64,000 nt of DNA from Coprinus comatus. Its lineage: Eukaryota; Basidiomycota; Agaricomycetes; Agaricales; Agaricaceae. Of this stretch, positions 23,093-34,684 are shown piece after piece. Within the stretch, counting starts at the first letter, position 1. The number at the start of each line of letters is the position of its first letter. Where the stretch lies: the NCBI GenBank assembly GCA_034638255.1, contig JAWPGT010000003.1, forward strand, positions 1,116,001-1,180,000. Direction: 5' to 3'. The translations under genes were made by a program, and so were the position numbers. The notes below the pieces were generated by a model, which had not been told where the DNA came from, searched no databases, and saw nothing but the letters and a program-made list of their open reading frames with translations.

Positions 23093-24633
23093 TGTGAGTC
23101 GTTTGTTATCCCTCTACCAATTATCGGTTACCTTATATTCATGTTAATGGTGTAGCATCATTTATTGATTTGGTTCTCTCCGATTTGAGTGTAATTGACC
23201 CTGTCCGTGGTCTTACTATGTCTGATTATGACCCTTACCCAACGATCCTCGGGCCTTCAAATGTTACACATCCACATCTCAGTTTGCAAAGAAGATACGA
23301 CCTCGGCCGCAGGGAGACTTCCCTCTTAAAATGTGTTTCTAACCACCGACCACCGCCTCGGGTGTGTGTGTCCATATACATGAACATTTAGGAGGTGCCG
23401 GTTACTATCTTCTCATCCACATAAGCCCGAGGAGTGATAGGTATTTTGACCAGCTTCATTATGTTACCCATGTTAAATGTACCATATTGGAGTTTAATTA
23501 TGAAGTAAATGCACCGTATGGTTCTGTCAATCTTTTTTCTGTAAACTAAGTGCGCACTATGGCCTTGGCTAGAAGTTGATGCGAAGCGGTTCAGAAGGCT
23601 GTGATCCGACAATTATAATTTGGATCACTATCCACCCATAAATTGTTCCTTAGTCTAATACGATATTAAGCAGTCAGGAGAAGGTTGTTAGTGGCGGGTT
23701 GTTGTTAGACTCTATACTACCGCTTGGCCAAGCCTGTGGAGGGTAATTTAGTGTGAAAGTCTAAGTATTCATGGCTTCGCGGGTCTTTCAGTAGAAGAGG
23801 CATACTCCTAACCTTTTTTATATATATACGGTAAATGTGGCAAAGAAAAATGATTGTCGAATTGGTGGGAAGAATGACTTCACGTTCAATCTGTGAACTT
23901 GTCAAAAATCAAAGATCCATCGAACTACTTTGAGTTTTGTGGGTAACCAGAGTAGTGCGGGGTTTCTTTACATTTGACTTCTGAATTAAAAGATAGAGCT
24001 AGCTTGTGTTTAATGAATGATAAGGCGGCACGCAACTTCATACTACCATCTAAACCTGAGTACGTGGTGTTTTTCCCTTCCCCCGTTGATATGAGGCGCT
24101 CCGGATGCACAATAGTAATTTTATTTTCTTTCAAGTTGATGGTGGCGGCCATTATAAACTTGAGTTGGTGCTGATTATGTGAAGTTGCAACCTTATTTTT
24201 CGGGACCGATTGCAACTCAAGTGTGAGCGCTTGCAGGCAACGACCTAAAATATCTTTGATCATATAGTGGAAAGCAAAACTCATTTTGCTCTCCTCTATA
24301 TGATTTATTCTAATAAATTTCTATGCCTTTATTGATTATTTCTGCCCTAAAGATTCGTCTTTCCCTTTTCGGTACCTTGCCTCCCTCTCAACCACATACG
24401 ATCCAGACTTCTCTAATTTTTGCACTCACAAACGCAGATTAACCCCAGCATACACTGGTACCATAATTCCTGCTTCAAAATAGTAGCTTAGGCCCCCGCA
24501 TCTTAGCACCAGTTTGTGTGTAGCGGTATGTAAATGTTATTCTAAAAAAAAAGACCTAAAAATATCTGCTCGTGACCGGCTACTTTGCATCACGTGGAAT
24601 GTTTTCCTGAATCGCGCACCTTTCCTCCTAAAT
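23093..24633. other. Intergenic region with one weak small ORF
   Basis: A 119-codon minus-strand frame at 23925-24284 (starting MSFAFHYMIKDILG) is the only sizeable open frame. It has no domain I recognise and no paralogue here, so I leave it uncalled. The remainder shows no gene; the part from about 24300 to 24633 likely holds the promoter of the next gene. Confidence 0.4.
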
Positions 24634-25805
24634 ATGCACCGTATTCGTTGCTCATCATCATTGCTAAACTGTGTATCAAGACCAAAGCCCACCAACTTTC
24701 AGAGGGTAAAGGAAACGTCTATCACCTCAGTAAATCTTATTTTCTCTCCATCTCTTCATAACAACTAATTCACCAAAAAAACAGCGTCACCACTCGGGGA
24801 ACAGTAATAATCCTGAAACTGAACGAACAGAAAATGATACCCACAAATCGAATGATACCAACGCCAAGAAAACATTCGCTCCCCTTGCTCCCCTTTACCT
24901 TCCATCACCTCCCTCACCCGTCATAGGTTGGCCTACGTTCTGGCTTGCGCGGAAGGACTTTGAACAATATATTCCCGCATTATATGATCGCGGATGGGGT
25001 GTCAAGTTCTTTGCTCGAAATAATTATTTGGATAGTCACGATCGCTATACGGCGTTCCTCCGTACCAAGTACCAATTCGCTAATTTCAACTGTGCGAGCG
25101 AATTTATTGCCGATTTAGCTGTGATTGCAAAACAGGAAAAGGTAAGCTCTTTTCTGGAAAAAAAACTTCTCCGTCGTTTGATTTGATTAACCTGCGACAT
25201 TGTATTAGCATCATCCAAATGTCATCAAACTTGAAAACGGTTATCGTCCAACCCTAACAATTGAAATGCAAACGGATACAGCGTTGCGTCCTCGTTGGCA
25301 TGAAGAAGATCCCACACTTGATCCTCCACTTCCTCGTAGAGTACCTGGAATTACTCGCCGAGATATTCGCTTTGCTATTTTCTTGGATCAAAAGTATGAC
25401 GAATACTACAAGAGTGGAAAAGCATTGGAACTTAGAGGGGAGAGACTGGCATGGGAGTATGATAGGCCTACTTGGGGACACCTTGTCAGTCGGTTTGTGA
25501 GATCGACATTACTCATGAAACCACCGAAGGATTTGATAGAAAGAGAGGAGATGAACTCAATCGAGGAATATACGAATGAATTGGCGAAGCAAGAAGTTAA
25601 TACGAAACCAGTACCAAAAGTCAGCAAGAAGGAAATTGAAACCGAACCGAAGCAAATGGTTTGTCATGCATGTGGAGGACCTCATAAGATTCAGGATTGT
25701 ACAGTGCGTGCACAACATCCACCTTCGACGCTTTGTTATTTCTGCCTCGAGAAACATTGGTGGCTGGATTGTCCTGAACGGAATTCTTCGCTTCCACGAG
25801 ACTAG
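24634..25805 (+). CDS. Pterin-4a-carbinolamine dehydratase (DCoH)-like domain fused to two zinc knuckles
   Basis: Predicted 341 residues in three exons. Exon 1 (24634-24705) encodes a basic, Ser-rich N-terminus (MHRIRCSSSLLNCVSRPK) that could be a mitochondrial presequence. Residues about 85-205 match the DCoH fold: LRTKYQFANFNCASEFIADL, then the HHP catalytic motif at 144-146 (an intron, about 25142-25209, ends exactly before it), then VPGITRRDIRFAIFLDQ. The third catalytic His of the family (normally in a T-H pair before the G-L-T motif) seems absent; the stretch reads LTIEMQTD and is followed by an insertion of about 20 residues. Residues 295-331 hold two CxxC-x3-H-x4-C knuckles (CHACGGPHKIQDC and CYFCLEKHWWLDC). 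Pterin recycling activity is therefore doubtful; nucleic-acid or protein binding is plausible. Domain match is strong by pattern, function unknown. Confidence 0.72.
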
Positions 25806-26340
25806 GAATTTATTATATCAGCCAATTTAAAAGTGGAAATAAATCCTATTCATGGCTCCGCTGCACTTGTAAAGATGTTAGGATGCATATTACGCCTGAA
25901 GATACGCGCGGGTCCAAGTTATCAGAACGTATGTACAGGACAGGAACATTCCAGTACTAATGGCCAGGAAGACTCAGGCGCTTCAGAATCAGTGGGGTAC
26001 TCATTTCTTTCTGGTCGAGTCTGCAACTGGGCTGACATGTACTGGTTCTGGAGAACGCAGTAAAGAGCATCACGTCTCTCAAGTTAAAGAGACTAGCTTA
26101 TTTTAGCCAAATTATAATCACTCCATCATGTTTTATGAAGTTCGATCGTACCGTAGACTGATTTATTGGTGGGATATAAGTTCACGTTGAACGTTCAATG
26201 ACAACGTTGGATATTTGAAACTTGGTAAGTTTTTACATAATTCTCAACGTTCGGATCACTGTTGGAACTAGTTCGATATGATGAATATTGAATAGTCAGA
26301 AGCCGTGGTATTTCTTATCTACCCTCCTTCCACAAGCCTG
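25806..26340. other. Intergenic region, no gene seen
   Basis: One 76-codon open frame at 25833-26063 without recognisable features. The stretch leads directly into the F-box pseudogene and may contain its former promoter. Confidence 0.45.
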
Positions 26341-27917
26341 ATGTCGAAGAACTCGGATAACCCATGGGCGGAGAACATCCCAGCCGAGATTTTAACCTCA
26401 ATTTGCCTCTATAACATTACTTCTCCAGTGTCATGAGCTGCTTTTGTCAACATTTACCAACCCATACCACCCGAGTACCAAAATATCGTCAACACATCTC
26501 AAGTATGCCAACGTTGGTACTATGTAATCACGTCGGATCCCATGCTATGGAATACTAGCATTGATCCACACCATCCTCGTCCAGAATAGACAGCTTTGTT
26601 GCTCAATCGCTCAAAAGCATTACCGATCACGTACGCCTACAAAAGAGAAAACCAATACTACAAGGAGCTTTCTCGCGAGATGCTATACACGGATAAAATT
26701 CTGCAATATGTCTTATTACCCCCAAAACCACTTCAACCAGATGTTATCGCGCGTAACTGGCCACGTCTCAGGTCACTGTGCCTGGATTTTAGTGGGAATT
26801 CTGAACAGCAACTACCGGAAGACTTTCCAGGTCCAGGCATACCTAATCTATCTATCCTCCACCTACATGCCTGCTCAATTTCAGACCCCTCTCAAATCAC
26901 TTATTTCCATGCGACCTTGGAAGACCTTCGAATAAACAATCTCGGACTAGACCAATATCCCCGATTCTCCCTCAGTACATTGGTCTCGATAATTGAAGGA
27001 CTTCCCAATCTAAGAATACACCATCTTAACTACTCAATTGTGTATGAAGATCTTGACTCGGAGGTAAACGGACGAGTCACACCTGTAATTCCCTACAAGT
27101 TGGAAGTATTTTTCCTAGACGATAGAATTGATAACTGCACACATCTTATGCGACGTGTCGACGTCAGCAGGACGACATGAGCTCTCAGTATTACTGCCCT
27201 AGAAATTAGTCACGGGAATTCTTATACCAAGATGTTGGACGATCTCTCACCTCTTCATAACCTCCACAGGCATCTTCTTGGTCAACATAATCTCCTGGCA
27301 TTAGATACCACACATCTTGTCGTTTCTGGTTTCGACACTGAGGAATCGTATAACACCCGTATCTCATTTGAAAACCGGCAACACCTGTTGCTGAATGTTA
27401 ACAACTTCCCATATGGCTACCTGGCCTTTGTTGTAACACGTAACGATCTTCCCGCCTTCATACAACGCTTTAAGCCAATAATCGATACCATCGAAATCCG
27501 GAGATGTGGAATCTTTTTCTCGATTCCATTAGGTTTGCATCATCGGTGCCATTTCTCTCTCTTATTATCGAGGCCACACATCTTAGATATATAGTCGGTG
27601 TAAGGGACCACTTTTGGAGGTTTCTGTATAGGAAGGTTCTTGTTAGCAACGATGTTGATGTTGATGATACTCAAGTACATCCACTAGGGAACTTGGAGAT
27701 TTTAGTGTTGGTGAATGAGGAAAGCTTAGGCGAAGCAGACTTGGGAGATGAATTGGTTGACTTCTGTTCCATTTTACGAACCTAGGGATCACCCCTTTGG
27801 TATATCAAGATTTGTTCTGTTGGAAGTCTGGAACATTTTGGTCTTTCGGCTGAAAAATTGAAACGACTAGGCATCACTGTAGAAGTTGAAAAGATTGGTC
27901 ATGGTAAATTTTGGTAA
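26341..27917 (+). pseudogene. Dead type B F-box/LRR copy, paralogue of 12382-13995
   Basis: It aligns along its full length with the intact gene, starting MSKNSDNPWAENIPAEIL and ending VEVEKIGHGKFW at 27917. In-frame stops are at 26434-26436 (TGA where the intact gene has TGC), 26587-26589 (TAG where it has TGG) and 27178-27180 (TGA where it has CGA). A frameshift near 27505 moves the reading to MWNLFLDS, and a fourth stop (TAG for TTG) lies at 27783-27785. Long conserved blocks remain (NTSQVCQRWY, NTSIDPHHP, IIEGLPNLR). Four nonsense changes and a shift make loss of function certain for the full-length protein. Confidence 0.88.
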
Positions 27918-28215
27918 TAGTGATAATAGTGGGGGCCACAATTACCCTATGAGTATATATGATTCCATGCTACGTGTTTATAGGCCTAAAATAGCAGAGA
28001 GATGACAATGATATTTGGTAGCATAAGAGATATGAGGAGGCTTAGACCGGTTATCATTGTAACTTGCCGGTGATTATACTGAATACCGGATCAATTGTCA
28101 CATTCACTTTTTCCTCCATCAGCCAATTATTTCAACGCTGCTTTACGATCTCACTCGCCCTTTTCTTTACAGAGTCCAAATCACAGGGTAATTATAAACC
28201 TGTTATTAGGAAAAT

Positions 28216-29392
28216 ATGACTCGGGTAACCAACTTTGGCCGTAAACGAACATATCTGGAGGCTGGTTTCGGTGCCTCAATATCATCGGCCTCTGCACCTG
28301 AGCCAACCCCAGAGGCTCCAGTACCAGTGCTAGGAGCTCACAGAAAATCATCAGAGGCTGTACCAAGTCAGAACATTGCTGTTACAAGTGCTGATGAGAC
28401 CCAGGGAACCGGAGATGGTGAACCACCAAAGAAAAAGAAGAGGATCAGGAAAAAGAAACCTAAAGTGAAGAGTGAAGATGCGGCTGGAGCTGGAGAAGGT
28501 GGTGAAGAAACTAAAACTGAGAACGAAGGAGATACGGAAGAAAAGAAGGCGAGGGCGGCAAAGAAAGCCTTGAAAAAGAAGAAACGGAGGGATGTTGAGA
28601 AAGAGCGTAAACAACGACGTGAGTGATTTTCTCTCTATTTAGTTTCTGTGTCCGATGTTGAGCATGGTATAGGGCTGATATCTAGTGAAATGAGGCGGGA
28701 ACAACGAATAAAGGAGAGAAATGCAGGGACTATATGTTTCGCATGTCGAGAACAGGGTCATGCTGCTAAGGATTGTCCGAAAGTGAAAAGCGGAGAGATC
28801 ACAAATGGTAAAGGAAAGGGTGTTGTGGGTATATGCTATCGGTATGCTTGTCTCTTGGTTTTTTCTTCGCTTTGTTCAAGCTCAAAGCGTATTAGATGCG
28901 GTTCAGAAAAACATACACTCTCGAACTGCAAGAAGCCTGTCAATAGCACCAATCCCCTGCCCTTTGCCTCATGCTTCGTTTGCAATGGCAAAGGACATCT
29001 CGCCTCAGCGTGTCCGCAGAACAAGGAGCGGGGTATATATCCTAACGGTGGATGCTGTAAACTTTGTGGTGATAAAACCCATCTGGCGAAGGATTGTGCT
29101 CTGCGGAAGAGAGGTACGTTATATTCCTGTTTTCATGGAAACTATTTTTCTCAAATTTATACTTGTAGATATTGTCGACAATTTAACAGTGATCGGAACG
29201 GGTGATCTAGAAGCAGGAGCCGACGAAGATGACTTCCATACGTTCAAACGACGGAGAGGCGAGGTGGAAAAAGAAGTGGAGCATGATGATCTTAAAAAGA
29301 AAATGCTACAAGTTAAAACTGGTTCACTTTCTGGTGTAGTAAAAGCGTTTGGTAACGCACCAAAACCGGCCAAGAAGGTTGTGTATTTCTGA
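28216..29392 (+). CDS. ZCCHC9-like protein with four CCHC zinc knuckles
   Basis: Nuclear/nucleolar RNA-binding type protein. The N-terminal 130 residues are disordered, with strongly basic clusters (PPKKKKRIRKKKPKVK and KKALKKKKRRDVEKERK) that look like nuclear or nucleolar targeting signals. Four knuckles follow: CFACREQGHAAKDC; CYRCGSEKHTLSNC, split by an intron ending about 28893; CFVCNGKGHLASAC; and CKLCGDKTHLAKDC. Their number and spacing match animal ZCCHC9 and its fungal relatives. Introns lie at about 28620-28685, 28841-28893 and 29113-29168. The C-terminus (DDFHTFKRRRGEVEKEVE ... KPAKKVVYF) also fits the family. The frame is continuous across the exons. Confidence 0.85.
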
Positions 29393-30347
29393 AATTAGAT
29401 TGATATATCCCATGTGCCGCTTGAAAAGCGCAAATATTCTCTATGCTCTTCCCCAGCTTTCTATTTCAAGATCAACGATATCAACAGTACATTTGTTTTC
29501 CCTAAAGTCGTTGACATAATGGTGTGTGTTCTCTCACTAGCACAGTGTTCGCCCGCTAACAATGGACTCCCATACATAAGCGAAAACATAAGAGCTCTCA
29601 TGACAAGCTGAATTGAGAATCACTGGTAAAATCTGCACCATCTATCCCGGCAAGCACTAGTGGCCCTACTTAGATCCTTCGACTACAAAGGGTTATTGTG
29701 CTACTACTTATAAGCTCGTCACAGAAAGTGCCCGAGTAACGCTTGTTCCTCTAACCAACACGCCCATGTTTCCGGTATGCAGTACTGAGAGGAGAACAGA
29801 TACAAGCAGTATCGTTTGGAATCACCTCTACGCAATGATCTAGTAAGGAATTTCGCTTGGCAACCAGAACCGACAATTATTTTTGAGGGATTAGCTGAAG
29901 TACTATTGTGTGCACATCAAAGATTCGTACCTAACATTATGATTGTGAATGAGGTACATAGGTGAACCAAATACTCATTGTATCTACTGCTTGCAATACT
30001 TAGAAAGGCTGGTACTTGTTCAATGTGATGCCATTTGAAACCTCATTCGAAGTTTTCAGTCAGGGAATCACATTGCCCATTGATGAATTCATAGAGTTCC
30101 AGTACCACGGCTAGTATGGCGCTCAACCTTATGATCATTTTCAATATACAGGCCCAAGTTACGTTTTAAACACGCTTGAAGTAGTAATATAGTAGGTATT
30201 TGAAGTATTCAATGAACAATGTGGTTAAGGTAAGCGTGTGGATACCTTTTACCCACGTTCGTGGGTGCATTCAATGTCTTTGAACTTAAATCAACCACAA
30301 TCAACATTCTCTCGCCCGTACCCAGAACACATCCCATCCTTGTAAAC
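29393..30347. other. Intergenic region, no gene seen
   Basis: No open frame above 65 codons with recognisable features. The last 100 bases are the likely promoter and leader of the aldo-keto reductase gene. Confidence 0.5.
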
Positions 30348-31503
30348 ATGAACAACATCGCGTCAAAAATTATCTATGGTACAGCCTGGTAGGTGTTCCA
30401 GATGGAGTATACTGCGAGAGATCACAGAAGTTAAGATTAGTATTACTACGTCATAGGAAGAAGGAACGAACAACTGCCCTTGTAATTGCAGCTGTACTCA
30501 AAGGTTTTCGGGCCATTGATACTGGTACGTGCTATACTACTGTATACTGTATACCAAGGACCTAACACACACCCATGCTCAGCTTGTCAACCTAAACACT
30601 ACCGGTAGGTCATGAGTCAAGTACTCATCATCCGTCGGACATCATACAGTAGACTAATAGACCATTCTAATTGTTTTGTAGCGAAGACCTTGTCGGCAGG
30701 GCTCTAGTCGAATTACAAGAGAAACATACCATCAAGCGCGAGGATCTCTGGATACAGACAAAGTACGATATAATCGCAGTTATCACATAATCCTATTCAC
30801 GATATTTCTCCTAGATTCACCCCTATCTCGGGTCAAGACACCTCCCAACCAATCCCCTACAACCCTTCGGATCCAATTTCAAAACAGATCAAGACCTCTT
30901 TCGCGACATCTATCTCAAACTTATGTACCACATACGTTGATTCGTATATCCTTCACTCTCCTTTCCATACTATTGAACAGACACTCGAAGCTTGGGAGGC
31001 TCTTGGGGCTTTACAAGATCAAGGGAAGGTGAGATTAATAGGTATAAGTAATACCTATGATGTACGTATACTTGCCGCCCTGTGTAAAACGAGGAAGGTG
31101 CAGGTAGTACAAAATAGGTGGTATGAGGGGAATGATTGGGATAAAGAAGTGTTGTCGTTTTGTAAAGAGAATGATATTATGTATCAGTAAGTCTTTTCAT
31201 TTCCTGTTATTTTTGGGAGAAGATCAGTATCTAATTATGTATCTTATTAGATCGTTCTGGACACTATCTGGTTCGCCGAATTTACTTCGGGATCCAAAAT
31301 TGTTGGCTATATCCAAAGCTTCTAAGTGTACATCGGAGCAGACTCTCTTTAAATTGGCCCAAGAAGCGGGAGTTACCCCGTTGACTGGAACAACGAGTGA
31401 GAGTCATATGGAAGAAGACTTGAAAGTTAGTGAATTGGTTCTTGCTAAAGATCAATTACTTGAAAGAGAATACGACGCCGTATGGAAGAAGTTAACCCTT
31501 TGA
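30348..31503 (+). CDS. Aldo-keto reductase
   Basis: NAD(P)H-dependent carbonyl reductase with a TIM-barrel fold. The start at 30348 gives MNNIASKIIYGTAW. Splicing five introns reconstructs the family's catalytic tetrad: Asp in AIDTACQPKHY, Tyr at the end of that motif (KHYREDLVGRAL), Lys in DLWIQTKFTP and His in DSYILHSPFHT. Cofactor-side motifs GKVRLIGISN and VQNRWYEGN are present. The C-terminal exon (31251-31503) reads AQEAGVTPLTGTTSESHMEEDL, the usual NADP-contacting segment. Introns at about 30389-30459, 30525-30584, 30608-30681, 30760-30813 and 31190-31250 all have GT...AG ends. It looks intact. Physiological substrate unknown; it stands alone, with F-box relics on either side. Confidence 0.88.
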
Positions 31504-31683
31504 GGACATCGTGTCTTGAATTTCCCTATTCTTTATTCTCTGTCAGTTGGTAGTTAAATCATCATAATATAAATCATCATAATAGTTGCTGTTTATGTTG
31601 CGACATAATAACAGTGGCCTGAGTAACACTTCTACAAAGGGTGTACAAATGATTTTTCATGGACGACAATATACTGAAATCAT

Positions 31684-32275
31684 AAGTGCAGGCTGCATTT
31701 AATACAACACACAAAAATTATCATGCAACGGCGTTGTACAGCTTTTTGCCTGTCCATGACCTCCATAGGTATTTTTGTGGCCGACGCACTATCCTGGGAT
31801 CAGACAACACATGTATCATTATTTCCGGTTTTCACAGCGAAGAATCGTCATTAAATGTTTTCATTTGAAACAACGACAGCAATTACTTCTAAACTTTACT
31901 TACAACTTTACATACACCTACCTAGCTTTTGCTTTGCTTGCCACCACGGACAATGCCCCCCTCCGCCGCTTAACACCAACGATTATTCGACAATGTTTAG
32001 GTCCCCGAGGTGTAGTATTTTCGTTTTGATTTTCTCAGTTTCTCCAAATCGTCATCTTTTTAATTTTTATTATCAATCAACGTGCCAAGTTCGAAGACGC
32101 AATATAGGTATGTTTTAGACTTTCATATAGAAGAAAATCTCTGAAAAAGTTTACGACGTTCAACTGATATATTGTCAATGAGGGATTAGTATCGGTAAAA
32201 AAAAAAAAAAACAGAGACAGACCGTCGGTTGATTAGCTTCTGTTCTATTCTACGAACTTTGGCTCAATGACACAT
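31684..32275 (+). pseudogene. Degraded fragment of a type B F-box/LRR gene
   Basis: Only the C-terminal third is recognisable. FLPVHDLHRYFCGR followed by IIISGFHSEESS aligns with LLPLDKLHRRLLGQH and VVSGFDKNEES of the intact gene. In another frame LKQRQQLLLNF and YTYLAFAL align with NRQHLLLNV and YGYLAFVV of the 26.3 kb copy. A remnant near 32235-32270 matches the FCSILRT segment. Several frames are needed, so this is a fossil. It resembles the 26.3 kb pseudogene at least as closely as the intact gene. Confidence 0.72.
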
Positions 32276-34684
32276 GTAGATGAAATGTAGTATAATATCA
32301 TGCTGTTTTCTAGGATTTAAAATATTACTCACTGGCACCTCATATAACCAAGTCTTTCGCACGAAGTTAAACTTACTACCGTTCCCTATTTAACATTGGA
32401 TCATCGATCAGAGACATTAATAAGTTTGCATTCTCTTCCTACGACAATCTCAAGTCTCGACTAAAAAAAGACTTCAAAAAAAAAATTACATGCAGAACAA
32501 ACCACGATATAAATAGGGAGGACCAATCCAATCCATCCGAATTCATCATGTATAGTCTTCTCACGTGTACATGTGTGTACAGTGAGGGATTTTAACAGGA
32601 TTATGTCTGCTACAAATCTTCTGGAGGGGTAACAGGTTTGGTACCATCGCAACAAGTACTTATTTTTAATATAACGCATCAGAACCAGTGGAGTAGCAGT
32701 AATGATCTCTAAAATGACGATCACAGTTGGTAGTGAGGGATTATCGTACGCGTTTGTTCATGTATAGCTTGTACCTTGACCCAAGTGTGGGTAACACATC
32801 TTGTATTGTGCTCATAACAAACTCGGCCGAAAGTTGAAAAGAAAAACTTAATGAAAGTAAGCTTGGCGAGGCTTGAGACTCTCTTGAAGATTGAAGCTAC
32901 TTCAAGGCTTCCTTTGAAGAAGTAAAAAGTTAGTCAATCATTTCGCTTAGACCCGGGGCATAAATTGGCCCGGCCGTCCCCAAGTTTAGACGTTACTGCC
33001 TAGGAGGAAAGTACCTGAGTATCATCATCAGTATCAGTTTTAATAGTAATACTCTGGGTTGTGAGTAATTACACGAGATGGCAAAAAATAGAAATATGCA
33101 AACCTTTTCCTACTGGCGTATTGTACCTTGGCGCAAGTACCCAAAAAAGGTGAGTCCAGCAATCGTTGTAAGTATGTAATTCATTAATATATTAAAATCT
33201 CCCGAGCCTTTTCTCGAAAGCTCCACAATCACATTGTAACCAATTCTTCTTTCAAACCCGTCGTGGTGAGTCGCTCTACAGAACCTTTGGGTCTCTCAAG
33301 AGAGACTGAATCCAAGAACCCAACTAGGTTGATCAACGATCAGTTCATCATCTCCATCCCGAAAGTCTGAGACTCTTCAAACTGCACGTCAAATTTTTTT
33401 TTTCTCATACTGTTTAACATCTTCTCACGTAAATCCGTACTACACCATTACATTGGAAAACACCGGCATCGTACGAAAAGTACTCTTCAGCTCTCAATTC
33501 TCGGAAGTAACCGACCCTTTCACTTTTTTTTTCCTCCAAGCTTCCGTCAAGTACGGTAGGGTAACACGTACGCGTCCGTCCTCCCCTATCTCCCCGTGAA
33601 AAAAAAAATCTTCCCCTTTTCGTGCACGTGAGCGCTATACACATGAACATGTGCAAACGAAAAAGTGAACCAGCTCATCAAAATTGATGGTTGATAACTG
33701 TCAATATTCGATATACATTCGGTCCTTGAAACAATCAGAAAAGAATAAAAATAAAATACATACAAGATCCATAATATATGTATTCTCAATCACACAAATA
33801 TTCCCATTCTCTCAGAAATGCACTATTATACATATGCCAACAAGGTTACCAACTATCTTATCAGTTTTATTGTCAGCGGGGTCTGAGACCACCGGGTTTG
33901 TGTCTCCCAGGTAAGGGAAACCGTAACTGAGGGGTTTGTCATCCTTTCATATAAAAAGTGACACCTGTCTGAGTTTCTTATTAAATGCGTGGAAATCGTC
34001 CTATCTGCGAAAAATACCTTTATATAACAATCCAAAACCCCATATTATCGACTAACAGCAAAGTAAGGAATTTCCAGCGCAACGAGGGTGGAGGTAAAAA
34101 AGAAAAAGAAAATACTAAAAATATGTTTGATGTTTAGTCCATGCATTGCATTGCGCTGGTATGTAGTGGGTAAAAATACGATACGAGAGACAAGGCGCCA
34201 GGCGTTAGAGTCATTGGTAAGCGAAAAGAAAGTATAACGAAAAAAAAGAAGAAAAGTTAAAAGGATGGGTGGGTCTAAAATAATAATCCGTGGCTATGTG
34301 TATGCCTAGCAAGTGTGGTAGGATAAGGTCTTATCGGGTATAGTTTAACAAGACGGGAGGGCTATGCAAGTAAGAGAGAATGATAGAAGACCCGAAAATA
34401 TGTATTAAGAGTCCAAAAATGTGTGGTGAATAAATTTGATGAATGGGATGAAGTCGGGCGAGACACATCGTTCAGGAAATGCGATGCTGCATGGGGTTGC
34501 CGGGAAGAAGAAAATCCAAAAACCAACCACAAGAGATGACGCCGGAAAAGACACCCATTCACCCCTCATCAAGCAATTTCACCTCACCTGCGGAAGATTC
34601 TATCGTTCACTCATACCCATAAGGTATGATGATTTACAACATCGTCATACCATTGATCACCACCCAATGTCTAGTTACCTCATC
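32276..34684. other. Long intergenic region, no gene seen
   Basis: About 2.4 kb with only short open frames (60-117 codons) lacking recognisable features and several homopolymer runs (for example at 32201-32213 and 33391-33400). The part from about 34100 is probably the 3' untranslated region of the Cps1-like gene on the minus strand. I see no transposon ends. Confidence 0.45.

Noticed and set aside
23925..24284. 119-codon minus-strand frame
   Set aside because: Longest frame of an otherwise empty region, but without motif, splice context or paralogue; left as unsupported.
32276..34684. Possible transposon in the largest gene-poor stretch
   Set aside because: No reverse transcriptase, transposase, long terminal or inverted repeats, or target duplications could be seen.
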